From Kaistia granuli DSM 23481 (GTDB taxonomy: Bacteria > Pseudomonadota > Alphaproteobacteria > Rhizobiales > Kaistiaceae): a DNA stretch of 64,000 nucleotides. Each line of letters begins with the position of its first letter. The stretch's first letter is position 1. The DNA lies in assembly GCF_000380505.1 (NCBI RefSeq), contig NZ_AQYH01000010.1, positions 496,001 through 560,000 on the forward strand. Direction: 5' to 3'. The position numbers and the translations under genes were made by a program. The notes below the pieces were generated by a model. It saw nothing but the letters and a program-made list of their open reading frames with translations, was not told the DNA's origin and ran no database searches. Positions 56,002 to 64,000 of this stretch are shown here, in pieces.

Positions 56002-57129
56002 CTACACCATCACTTCGTCGAGGATGGCGCGGAACTCGTCCGCCGTCGCGGCGCGCGGGTTGGTGGCGTAGGAATGGTCGGCGAGCGCCCGCTCCACCAC
56101 CCAGGGCAGCACGTCGTCGGTGACGCCGAGCGTCCTGAGGCCGGCAGGGATGCCGAGCCGGCGGTTGAGCGCGTCGAGTTCGTCGGCGAGATCGGCCGTC
56201 TCCGGCAGCCCCATCGCGGCGGAGAGCCGGCGGATCTTCTCCGGCACCGTCTCCCGGTTGAAGCGCACGATCGGCGGCATCAGGATCGCATTGAGCGTGC
56301 CGTGATGCAGGCTCGGGCTCTTGAGGCCACCAAGCGCGTGGCTCAGCGCATGCACGGCGCCGAGGCCCTTCTGGAAGGCGAGGCCGCCCTGCAGCGCGCC
56401 CATCATCATTTCGCTGCGCGCTTCGAGATCGCCGCCATTCGTGCAGGCGCGTTCGATGTGATCCCAGATCCGCCGGGCGCCGTCGAGGCCGATGGCGTCG
56501 GCAACCGGATTGATGCGCGGCGACAGGAAGGTCTCGATGCAATGCGACAGGCCGTCCAGGCCGGTCGCGGCGGTCAGCCCGCGCGGCAGGCCGAGCGTCA
56601 GCTCGGGATCGCAGATGGCGCGCTTCGGGATCAGATGCGGGCTAATGAAGCCGAGCTTGCGGCCGTCGTTCAGCGTCAGCAGCGCGGCGCGACCGACTTC
56701 GGCGCCGGTGCCGGCCGTGGTCGGCACGGCGAGGATCGGTGCCACCTTGCCGCTGATGCGGGCGACGCCGCCATAGATCGCCGCATAGGGCTCGAGCGGG
56801 CCCTCATGGGTCGCGAGCAGGGCGACGCCCTTGGCGAGATCGATCGGCGAGCCGCCGCCGACGGCGACGACGCCGTCGCAGCCCTTGGCCCGATAGACGT
56901 CGAGCGCGGCGAGCACGGCCGCCTCGGTCGGGTTGGTCGGAATGTCGAGGAAGACCGGCGCGCCGGCGGGGAGCAGGGCGGTCACGCGGTCGAGCAGCCC
57001 GGAAGCCTGAAGGCCGCGGTCGCTGACGACGAGGGGGCGCGTCACGCCGAGGGTGGCGAGGGCGTCGGGCAGGACCGACACCACGCCGGGGCCGAACTCG
57101 ATCTGGGTGAGGTAGTTTATCGTGCTCAT
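56002..57129 (-). CDS. Iron-containing alcohol dehydrogenase
   Basis: A 375-aa group III dehydrogenase, using NAD(P) and a divalent metal. The nucleotide-binding [11 protein letters not shown] (91-101) and the metal ligands D192 and H196 ([10 protein letters not shown]), H260 ([12 protein letters not shown]) and H275/H276 (HHGTLNA) are all in place. [12 protein letters not shown] is the family signature. The alcohol or aldehyde used is unknown. The ATG at 57129 gives the normal start [17 protein letters not shown]. It is alone on this strand. Confidence 0.93.
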   Translation of the reverse strand: MSTINYLTQIEFGPGVVSVLPDALATLGVTRPLVVSDRGLQASGLLDRVTALLPAGAPVFLDIPTNPTEAAVLAALDVYRAKGCDGVVAVGGGSPIDLAKGVALLATHEGPLEPYAAIYGGVARISGKVAPILAVPTTAGTGAEVGRAALLTLNDGRKLGFISPHLIPKRAICDPELTLGLPRGLTAATGLDGLSHCIETFLSPRINPVADAIGLDGARRIWDHIERACTNGGDLEARSEMMMGALQGGLAFQKGLGAVHALSHALGGLKSPSLHHGTLNAILMPPIVRFNRETVPEKIRRLSAAMGLPETADLADELDALNRRLGIPAGLRTLGVTDDVLPWVVERALADHSYATNPRAATADEFRAILDEVMV

Positions 57130-57273
57130 GCGTGTCTCTTCCCGGGTCTCTCTTGCGGGCCGCGGCCCGGCGGGAGAGTGGCAGCTATGGCCGCGAAACG
57201 ACAGATGGTTTTTGCGCGCCGGGTGCATTAACGATCGACTCGCTCACGAGGCGAGAAAAAGGAACCCCGATCG

Positions 57274-57810
57274 ATGCCGATCTTGCCGGATGTGCTGGCG
57301 CCGGGCCTCCGGATCGTCTTCTGCGGCACGGGCGCCGGGACGTGGTCGGCGCGAGTTGGCGCCTATTATGCCAATCCGGGCAACAAGTTCTGGCCGACAC
57401 TTCATGCGGTCGGCTTGACGCCGCGCCGGATCGCTCCGGCCGATTTCCGCGCGGTTCTGTCCTTCGGCATCGGTCTCACCGATGTCGCCAAGGAGCATAT
57501 CGGCCAGGATACGGCGATCGATCTCGCGCTCGTCGACGCGCTCGCGTTGCGCGCCAAGATCGAAGCGCAGGCCCCGGCGATCCTCGCCTTCACCTCGAAG
57601 CGCGCGGCGAGCCTGTATCTCGGCCTGCCGACCGGCGCGATTCCCTATGGCCGGCAGGAGACGCGGATCGGCGCCACCGAGCTCCATGTCCTGACCTCGC
57701 CCTCCGGCCAGGCCGGGCCGCACTGGTCGATCGAGCCGTGGCGCCATCTCGCCGGCGCCGCGCCGCCCTGGACTGGACAAACCGGCGGGACTTTGCTCCT
57801 CAATGATTGA
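57274..57810 (+). CDS. mug: Mismatch-specific uracil-DNA glycosylase (Mug type)
   Basis: A 178-aa G:U/G:T mismatch glycosylase of the Mug/TDG branch. It holds VFCGTGAGTWSARVGAYYANPGNKFWPTL in parts, with the NPGNKFW motif, and the active-loop equivalent TSPSGQAGPHW. Length matches E. coli Mug (168 aa). The start MPILPDVLAPGLRIVFCG fits the family. It ends 37 nt before the MOSC gene, so the two may be cotranscribed. Confidence 0.87.
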   Translation: MPILPDVLAPGLRIVFCGTGAGTWSARVGAYYANPGNKFWPTLHAVGLTPRRIAPADFRAVLSFGIGLTDVAKEHIGQDTAIDLALVDALALRAKIEAQAPAILAFTSKRAASLYLGLPTGAIPYGRQETRIGATELHVLTSPSGQAGPHWSIEPWRHLAGAAPPWTGQTGGTLLLND

Positions 57811-57847
57811 ACGCGCCGGCCGCCAGAAGGCCGGGACAGGAGACCGG

Positions 57848-58600
57848 ATGCCCCAGATTGCCTCGCTCTACCGCTACCCGGTGAAGGGCTTCTCGCCGGA
57901 GAAGCTCGACATGGCCGATCTGCGTCCGCTTCATCGTTTCGACGGCGACCGGGTCTATGCGGTCGAGAACGGGCCCTCGGGTTTCGACCCGGAGGCGCCC
58001 GGCTATCTTCCCAAGGCGAAATTCCTCTGCCTGATGAAGAATGCGCGGCTCGCCGCGCTCGATACGCATTTCGATCACGCTACCCATGTCTGGACGATCG
58101 ACGGCCATGGCGAGCGTTTCTCCGCCGATCTGTCGGATCGGCGCGGCCGCATCGCGACCGAGATCTTCCTCGCCGACTTCATGGGTGACGAGCGGCGCGG
58201 GCCGCTCAAGGTGCTGTCGGCGCCCGGCCATGCCTTCACCGATGTCGGCAAGCCCTATGTGTCCTTCATCAATCTCGCTTCAGTGGCGGCCATCTCCGCC
58301 ATGGTCGGCCAGGAGGTCGATCCCCTGCGCTTTCGCGCCAACATCAATCTCGACGGGCTGCAGCCCTGGCAGGAGCTGGAGCTGGTCGGCCGCGAGGCGC
58401 GCATCGGCGACGTCCGGTTTCGCTTCACCAAGCGGACCCAGCGTTGCGCGGCGACCAACGTCAATCTGGAAACCGCGATGCGCGACCTCGACATCCCGAA
58501 GACGCTGCTGCGCGAATTCGACCATATGGATTGCGGTATCTATGCCGATGTGCTCGAGGGCGGCCGCATAGAAGTCGGCGACAGCCTCCGCTTCGCCTAG
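57848..58600 (+). CDS. MOSC domain protein
   Basis: A 250-aa protein with an N-terminal MOSC_N beta-barrel (about 1-110; MPQIASLYRYPVKGFSPEKL) and a C-terminal MOSC domain (about 120-250; RFRANINLDGLQPWQELEL, FTKRTQRCAATNVN with the conserved Cys). MOSC proteins bind molybdenum cofactor or act as sulfur carriers and some reduce N-hydroxylated compounds. A partner reductase is not evident. I chose ATG 57848, preceded by GGAG, over ATG 57803. Confidence 0.86.
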   Translation: MPQIASLYRYPVKGFSPEKLDMADLRPLHRFDGDRVYAVENGPSGFDPEAPGYLPKAKFLCLMKNARLAALDTHFDHATHVWTIDGHGERFSADLSDRRGRIATEIFLADFMGDERRGPLKVLSAPGHAFTDVGKPYVSFINLASVAAISAMVGQEVDPLRFRANINLDGLQPWQELELVGREARIGDVRFRFTKRTQRCAATNVNLETAMRDLDIPKTLLREFDHMDCGIYADVLEGGRIEVGDSLRFA

Positions 58601-58695
58601 CCCGGCCGACGCGTGCGCCGAAAGTGCGGCCAGGCCCATGGAAACCGCCGCCGACATTCAGTAGCTTGCCGCCGAGGATTCGAACGGGGTGTGTT

Positions 58696-59484
58696 GTGCG
58701 GGCCGTAGTCATCAATCTGGATCGTTCGCCGGAGCGGCTGGCAATGTTCCGCGATCAGGCGGAGCGCCTGGGTTTCGCCTTCGATCGGCTCGCCGCCGTC
58801 GATGCGCACAATTGCACGCAGACGCGAGGACGGTTGACACCGGGCGAAATCGCCTGCTTCGAGAGCCATCGCAAAGCTTGGCAATTGCTGGTTGACAGCG
58901 GCGAACCCTGGCTGGCGGTTTTCGAGGACGACGCGCTGCTGGCGCCTCCGATCGCCACTTTGCTGGCGTCGGATCGCTGGATCCCCGCCCAATCGGACAT
59001 TGTGAAGCTGGAGACATTCGAGGCCCGCGTGGCGATCGCTGCCAAGGGGATCTCGGTCGAAGGGGTGTCGCTGCATCGGCTGCAGACTGCCCATTGCGGC
59101 TCCGCCGGCTACATTCTGTCTAGGCAGTGCGCGATCGATCTGCTTCGGCAAACCAAGAACTTCACTCGGCCGGTGGACATCGTCTTGTTCGATCATGAGC
59201 ATGAGGTCAGCCGAAAGCTCCAGATTCTACAGATGGTCCCGGCCGTCTGCATCCAGGAGCGTTTCATCGCAGATCGAGTGCAGCAACTGCCCAGAGCAGA
59301 CAGTCTGATTTCAAGATCGGAAGTGGCACCTGCCTCACCAGGGCAAAGTGGCCCGTTGACGAAGCTGAAGCGTGAAGGCACGCGCATCATGCGGCAGTTC
59401 AGCAGTCCCATGCGTCTGTCGCGGTTGGTCCGGCGTGCCTTGCAGCCGTCGCGCCATTTGGTAGTTCCCTATATCGAGGCGTGA
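58696..59484 (+). CDS. Glycosyltransferase family 25 protein (copy 1)
   Basis: A 262-aa GT25-type transferase. The start MRAVVINLDRSPERLAMFRDQ, EIACFESHRKAWQLLV and the metal-binding FEDDALL are the family marks, followed by HCGSAGYILSRQCA. GT25 enzymes add galactose to lipopolysaccharide or glycoproteins in other bacteria. GTG 58696 is the most likely start because the next gene begins with the same MRA. The C-terminal ~60 residues are basic and variable. No other glycan genes are near. Confidence 0.85.
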   Translation: MRAVVINLDRSPERLAMFRDQAERLGFAFDRLAAVDAHNCTQTRGRLTPGEIACFESHRKAWQLLVDSGEPWLAVFEDDALLAPPIATLLASDRWIPAQSDIVKLETFEARVAIAAKGISVEGVSLHRLQTAHCGSAGYILSRQCAIDLLRQTKNFTRPVDIVLFDHEHEVSRKLQILQMVPAVCIQERFIADRVQQLPRADSLISRSEVAPASPGQSGPLTKLKREGTRIMRQFSSPMRLSRLVRRALQPSRHLVVPYIEA

Positions 59485-59541
59485 CTTATCAGATAGGTGC
59501 CGGGTCCTATCTGAAATCGGCTCTCGCGACTGAGGCGTTTG

Positions 59542-60315
59542 ATGCGGGCGTATTTGATCAATCTCGACCGGGCGACCGAGCGGCTCGCTGCCTTTAGCCG
59601 GCAGGCCGAGCGCATCGGATTGGACTTCGAACGGATTGCCGCCGTTGACGCGTCGACGATCGTGGCGGTGCCGCCCGGAATGTCCCCCCCCGCCGTCGCA
59701 TGCTTCGCCAGCCATCGCGTCGCCTGGCAGAAGCTGGTGGCGGGGGATCATGCCTGGTGCGCCGTCTTCGAGGACGACGTGCATCTGAGCCCTGATGTCG
59801 TGGGCCTTCTGGCCGACGAGCGCTGGATTCCCCACGGTGCGGCGCTGGTCAAGCTGGAGACCTTCTCCTATCCGATCAAGGTCCGTCGCAAGGGCGTCGC
59901 CGTCGGCGGTCGGCGCAAGCTGCACGAGTTGCTGACCTATCATTGCGGCACGGGCGGCTATGTGATCAGCCGCGAATGCGCCCGCACGCTGCTGGCAGTC
60001 ACGGCGAATATGGAGCGCCCGGTGGACGACGTCATGTTCGATCTCGCCGTCGCGCGCTCGCTGGATCTCGCGGTGCTGCAGCTCGTTCCGGCCGTCTGTG
60101 TCCAGGATTGCGTGCTGGCCGAGATCGAGGGCCGCGCCGTCTTGCATGAATCGCAGATGCAGTCCGTCCCCAAGGTCACGCCGCCTCGCTTGAAGGGCAT
60201 GGCTAAGCTGGCCCGCGAACTCGGCAGGATCGGGCGACAGGCCCGGGACTTCGCAAAACGAATTCCGCAGGGCACAGCCTGGCGGCGCACGCTGACCGTG
60301 CCCTATGAGCCCTGA
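59542..60315 (+). CDS. Glycosyltransferase family 25 protein (copy 2)
   Basis: A 257-aa paralogue of the preceding gene. MRAYLINLDRATERLAAFSR, ACFASHRVAWQKLVAGD, VFEDDVHLSPD and HCGTGGYVISRECARTLL align with copy 1 over the whole catalytic domain, so the two arose by tandem duplication and have since diverged. The ATG at 59542 follows GAGG. It starts 57 nt after copy 1. The acceptor sugar is unknown. Confidence 0.86.
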   Translation: MRAYLINLDRATERLAAFSRQAERIGLDFERIAAVDASTIVAVPPGMSPPAVACFASHRVAWQKLVAGDHAWCAVFEDDVHLSPDVVGLLADERWIPHGAALVKLETFSYPIKVRRKGVAVGGRRKLHELLTYHCGTGGYVISRECARTLLAVTANMERPVDDVMFDLAVARSLDLAVLQLVPAVCVQDCVLAEIEGRAVLHESQMQSVPKVTPPRLKGMAKLARELGRIGRQARDFAKRIPQGTAWRRTLTVPYEP

Positions 60316-60331
60316 CGGCGGCTGACGCGGC

Positions 60332-60652
60332 TCAGCTCATCGGCACCAGGCGCAGGATGCTCCAGCGGGAGGTGCCGGAAACGACGTGCGGCTCCAGCTT
60401 CTTGCCCCAGGCGGCATGCGCGGGGTTCTTGCCGATTGCCTCGAAGATGCGCTCCAGCTCCGCCAGGCTGTCGACCGTCACGTTGTTTTCGATCGTTGCC
60501 TCGAGTGCGCCGATCGAGCCGGTGGCGATCGAGGATCGGGACGCGTCGAGCCCCACCTTGGCGCCGATCTCCCGTTCCCATTCCCGCATCAGTTCGAGGG
60601 CTTCCTGCTTGTGCCCGAAACGAGCGTCGATCTGCCAGCGTGCGATGAACAT
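60332..60652 (-). CDS. Hypothetical small protein
   Basis: A 106-aa protein I do not recognise. It begins MFIARWQIDARFGHKQEALELM, whose strand-helix pattern resembles a ferredoxin-like barrel (ABM-type) fold. LELERIFEAIGKNPAHAAWGKKLEPHV-like sequence and the end SRWSILRLVPMS complete a typical two-helix, four-strand layout. No catalytic residue is visible. It is convergent with copy 2 of the GT25 pair. Confidence 0.65.
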   Translation of the reverse strand: MFIARWQIDARFGHKQEALELMREWEREIGAKVGLDASRSSIATGSIGALEATIENNVTVDSLAELERIFEAIGKNPAHAAWGKKLEPHVVSGTSRWSILRLVPMS

Positions 60653-60750
60653 GATCTGTCCTTCCGGCTCGAAGACCGCCCGGTGCCGGGCAGCATCAAT
60701 GGAAGGGTATCACGGGCCTGAAACGGCGGAACTTCACGACTCTGTGCCGC

Positions 60751-61668
60751 TCACCAGAACGGTTTGGCCGATCGGAAAGCGCGCCATAGACGGTCGATCG
60801 AGGCGAGCTGATCGCGCTTGTCGCGCGCCGACCAGCCGAGAATGGCGCCGATCGCCTTATGGACCTCGGGGGAAATGGTCTCCGAGCCGATCCGGTCGAG
60901 GAGGCGATGCGTCGTTTCGGTGTCGCACAGCGCTCCGAGTACGTCCTGCAGACGCTTCACATCGCGCCGGTAGGCGAGGCGCTTCCGGGGCTTGGTCCAG
61001 ACCGGGCCGAGGAAGTCGATCGTGTAGCCGAGACGCTTGGTATCGATGCGCAGCCGATGCCGCGCCTCGTCCGAGAGCGCCAGGATCCGCTTGCCGTGGC
61101 GCATCTGGCGGCGGTGGGCGCGTTCGAGCTCTCGTACGGCGCCGGCCTTCGTCGTGCCGGTCAGGCGAGGCGGCAGGTTGCCGTCACTTCCGCGCCAGCG
61201 CCGTTCCGACAGGAGCAGCGCCAGGCCCAGCAGCAGCTTTTGCGGGAGGGGACCGTCGAGGCTGCCCAGCATGCGCCGATAGCTCGCGTCGCGCGCGCCT
61301 GTCGCCGCGCCGAGCAGCGGCACGAGGTCGGCGATGCCGGCCAGCTCGGCGGCGTGGCGCGGTAGCGTCTCGGTGACCAGAACGTCCCAGTCGCGCGCCT
61401 CGCCGAGCGCCGACGCCAGGTCGTGCGCATCGCCCTTGACCCCGTCGAAGCTGTCGGACCGGGCCCAGCGAGCCGCGATATCGAGCGCTGCGCGCAGCTT
61501 TCGCAGGGCGACGCGGAGCGCGTGCACCTGGTCGGGAAGGGGGCGGTCGAGTGCCGCACGTAGCGTCGTCACCAACTCCGCCTGACAGCCGGTCAGGATC
61601 GTGACGATCGCCGTGTCGATCGACTGCCTCGCGTTCAGATCGACGGGATCGGGGCGGGTTTCCAGCAT
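60751..61668 (-). CDS. CHAD domain protein
   Basis: A 305-aa all-helical protein. The CHAD signature of conserved histidines and positively charged residues is present: VHALRVALRKLRAALD near residue 50, ARDWDVLVTETLP, RHRLRIDTKRLGYTIDFLGPV, and RDVKRLQDVLGALCDTE. CHAD domains bind inorganic polyphosphate. There is no adjacent CYTH triphosphatase domain, so it is a stand-alone CHAD protein, possibly a polyphosphate-associated phasin-like protein by inference. Confidence 0.88.
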   Translation of the reverse strand: MLETRPDPVDLNARQSIDTAIVTILTGCQAELVTTLRAALDRPLPDQVHALRVALRKLRAALDIAARWARSDSFDGVKGDAHDLASALGEARDWDVLVTETLPRHAAELAGIADLVPLLGAATGARDASYRRMLGSLDGPLPQKLLLGLALLLSERRWRGSDGNLPPRLTGTTKAGAVRELERAHRRQMRHGKRILALSDEARHRLRIDTKRLGYTIDFLGPVWTKPRKRLAYRRDVKRLQDVLGALCDTETTHRLLDRIGSETISPEVHKAIGAILGWSARDKRDQLASIDRLWRAFRSAKPFW

Positions 61669-61790
61669 GTTGGGTCCTGGCGCGGGCAGAGAGCAGACGG
61701 GCCTTCTAGATCATTCTACCGCGGCGTCGATACCTCATGCATGGAAATCCGCATGCTGTCCTTGCCGTTTCAGGCGGATTGGCGCCGGCA

Positions 61791-62450
61791 TCAGATCCCT
61801 CCAGCAGTCGCGGCGCGGACGATCTCGGTGACGCCGTCGGCGACGAATTGCACAGCGAGGGCGGCGAGCAGCACGCCGAGCAGGCGCGTCAGCACGATCC
61901 GGCCGGTCTTGCCGAGCATGCGGTCGAGCGGCCCCGCGAGCAGGAACACGGCCAGGCAGGAGCCGACCAGCGCGCCGACGATGACCAGCAGGCCGACGAC
62001 GCCCAGCGTGCTGGGTGCCGAGGCCGCGATCAGGATGGTGGCGGAGATCGCCCCGGGGCCGGCGATCAAAGGAATGGCGAGCGGGAAGATGGCCAAATGG
62101 TGGATATCCGCCAGGTCATGCGTTCGCTCCTCCTCGATGGCTTTGGCCGCGTTGGCCATCTTGCGCTGGTCACGCCGCTCGAACACCATTTCGAAGCCGA
62201 TCCAGAACAGCATCAGCCCGCCGGCGATGCGGAAGGCGGCGAGCGATATGCCGAGGAAGCCGAGCAGCCCTTCGCCGACCAGTGCGAAGGCGTAGAGGAT
62301 GATGGCGGCGGTGACCGTGGCGCGGATCGCCGTCTGTCGGCGCTGGTCCTTGGTCATGCCGCGCGTAAGGCCGACGAAGATCGGCGCGAGGCCGATCGGA
62401 TCGATCGTCACGAACAGGGTGATCAGCGCGTTGAGCAGATAATCGAGCAC
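61791..62450 (-). CDS. MarC family membrane protein
   Basis: A 219-aa protein with six helices. LFVTIDPIGLAPIFVGLTRGM, then GLMLFWIGFEMVFERR and IFPLAIPLIAGPGAISATIL are MarC/UPF0056 features. It has no proven drug-resistance role. I chose GTG 62450, with AGGGG upstream. In Hyphomicrobiales a marC gene often lies just before gyrA, as here. Confidence 0.88.
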   Translation of the reverse strand: MLDYLLNALITLFVTIDPIGLAPIFVGLTRGMTKDQRRQTAIRATVTAAIILYAFALVGEGLLGFLGISLAAFRIAGGLMLFWIGFEMVFERRDQRKMANAAKAIEEERTHDLADIHHLAIFPLAIPLIAGPGAISATILIAASAPSTLGVVGLLVIVGALVGSCLAVFLLAGPLDRMLGKTGRIVLTRLLGVLLAALAVQFVADGVTEIVRAATAGGI

Positions 62451-62683
62451 ATCGGGCCCCTGTGACGGTGGGAAGGTGATGTATCGTGACAGGCGGCAGG
62501 TGGCTCCGCCAGTGCGGTGAATCGAGGCCGTTGCGCGGGCCAGTCCGTCGTCCGGGAAGGGAGGCCGGGAGGCAATTTCGGGTGGCGGTGTCGGCCGATC
62601 CCGCCGTGGCCGCCGACAGGGCGCGGCAAATCGCCGGCCCTGGGGTGAAAGGGCCCTGAATCCAGCGGTTTTGGCGGGATTCC

Positions 62684-62712
62684 TTGAAGCCGCCACAGGG
62701 TGGCTCTATGAT
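62684..62712 (+). promoter_or_regulatory. Predicted promoter of gyrA
   Basis: TTGAAG (62684-62689), a 17-bp spacer and TATGAT (62707-62712) are close to the sigma70 consensus, 33 bp before the gyrA TTG. The rest of the 295-bp gap 62451-62745 shows no other motif. Confidence 0.55.
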
Positions 62713-62745
62713 GTTGGCAATCGAAACTGATTCCGGAAAAAATAC

Positions 62746-64000
<1,255 letters not shown>

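Overview
The window is a high-G+C chromosomal stretch from an alphaproteobacterium, most probably a member of the Hyphomicrobiales (Rhizobiales). Supporting signs are the runs rnc-era, scpA-scpB-(cassette)-tatA-tatB-tatC-serS-surE-pcm-nlpD-like and yajC-secD-secF, and the uvrA/ssb...marC-gyrA end. Others are an alphaproteobacterial LexA box (GAAC-N7-GAAC) between uvrA and ssb and a DUF1127 gene followed by anti-Shine-Dalgarno hairpins of the 'cuckoo' RNA type. I see no prophage, insertion sequence, CRISPR array, rRNA or tRNA. Genus and species cannot be fixed from sequence alone.

Layout. 1-1985: end of lepB, then rnc and era. 1986-2435: gene-free, filled with palindromic repeats; recO, which often follows era in this group, is absent here. 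2436-8407: WYL regulator operon with a symmetric operator, DUF2332-GFA-exonuclease III operon, OsmC protein, AMP nucleosidase, ErpA. 8517-15939: dgt, argS, SPOR protein, nagZ, scpA, scpB (nucleotide pools, translation, envelope and chromosome segregation). 16150-18306: a two-gene cassette (TAXI binding protein plus an ABC ATPase without permease) between scpB and tatA. 18405-25093: tatABC, serS, surE, pcm and a LysM/LytM lipoprotein. 25163-30593: DUF815 ATPase, yajC-secD-secF, then two genes related to mitochondrial complex I assembly factors. 30758-36153: orphan B12 radical SAM enzyme, trmFO, the DUF1127/cuckoo locus, a secreted protein with a possible Cys-His-Asp triad, a DUF2189 membrane protein.

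36380-46613: NfeD-slipin pair, two VOC proteins, a SulP transporter behind a structured leader, a small lipoprotein, an HTH_42 protein, a LysE exporter, a LOG-family protein, an APH(6)-like kinase, a DUF3626 protein. 46916-50688: a complete ribose-type sugar ABC importer (binding protein, double ATPase, permease) with a hairpin after the binding-protein gene. 50899-52052: DUF2092 protein and a small exported partner. 52166-55886: divergent uvrA and ssb sharing a LexA box. 56002-61668: variable genes (Fe-ADH, Mug, MOSC, two GT25 transferases, small protein, CHAD). 61791-64000: marC and the first part of gyrA.

The genes combine a conserved housekeeping backbone (translation, Sec and Tat export, cell envelope, DNA repair, topoisomerase) with accessory inserts at apparent synteny breaks. 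The most distinctive signals are the three-hairpin cuckoo-type RNA after DUF1127, the structured SulP leader, the operator of the WYL operon, and an unusual quinolone-pocket sequence in GyrA.
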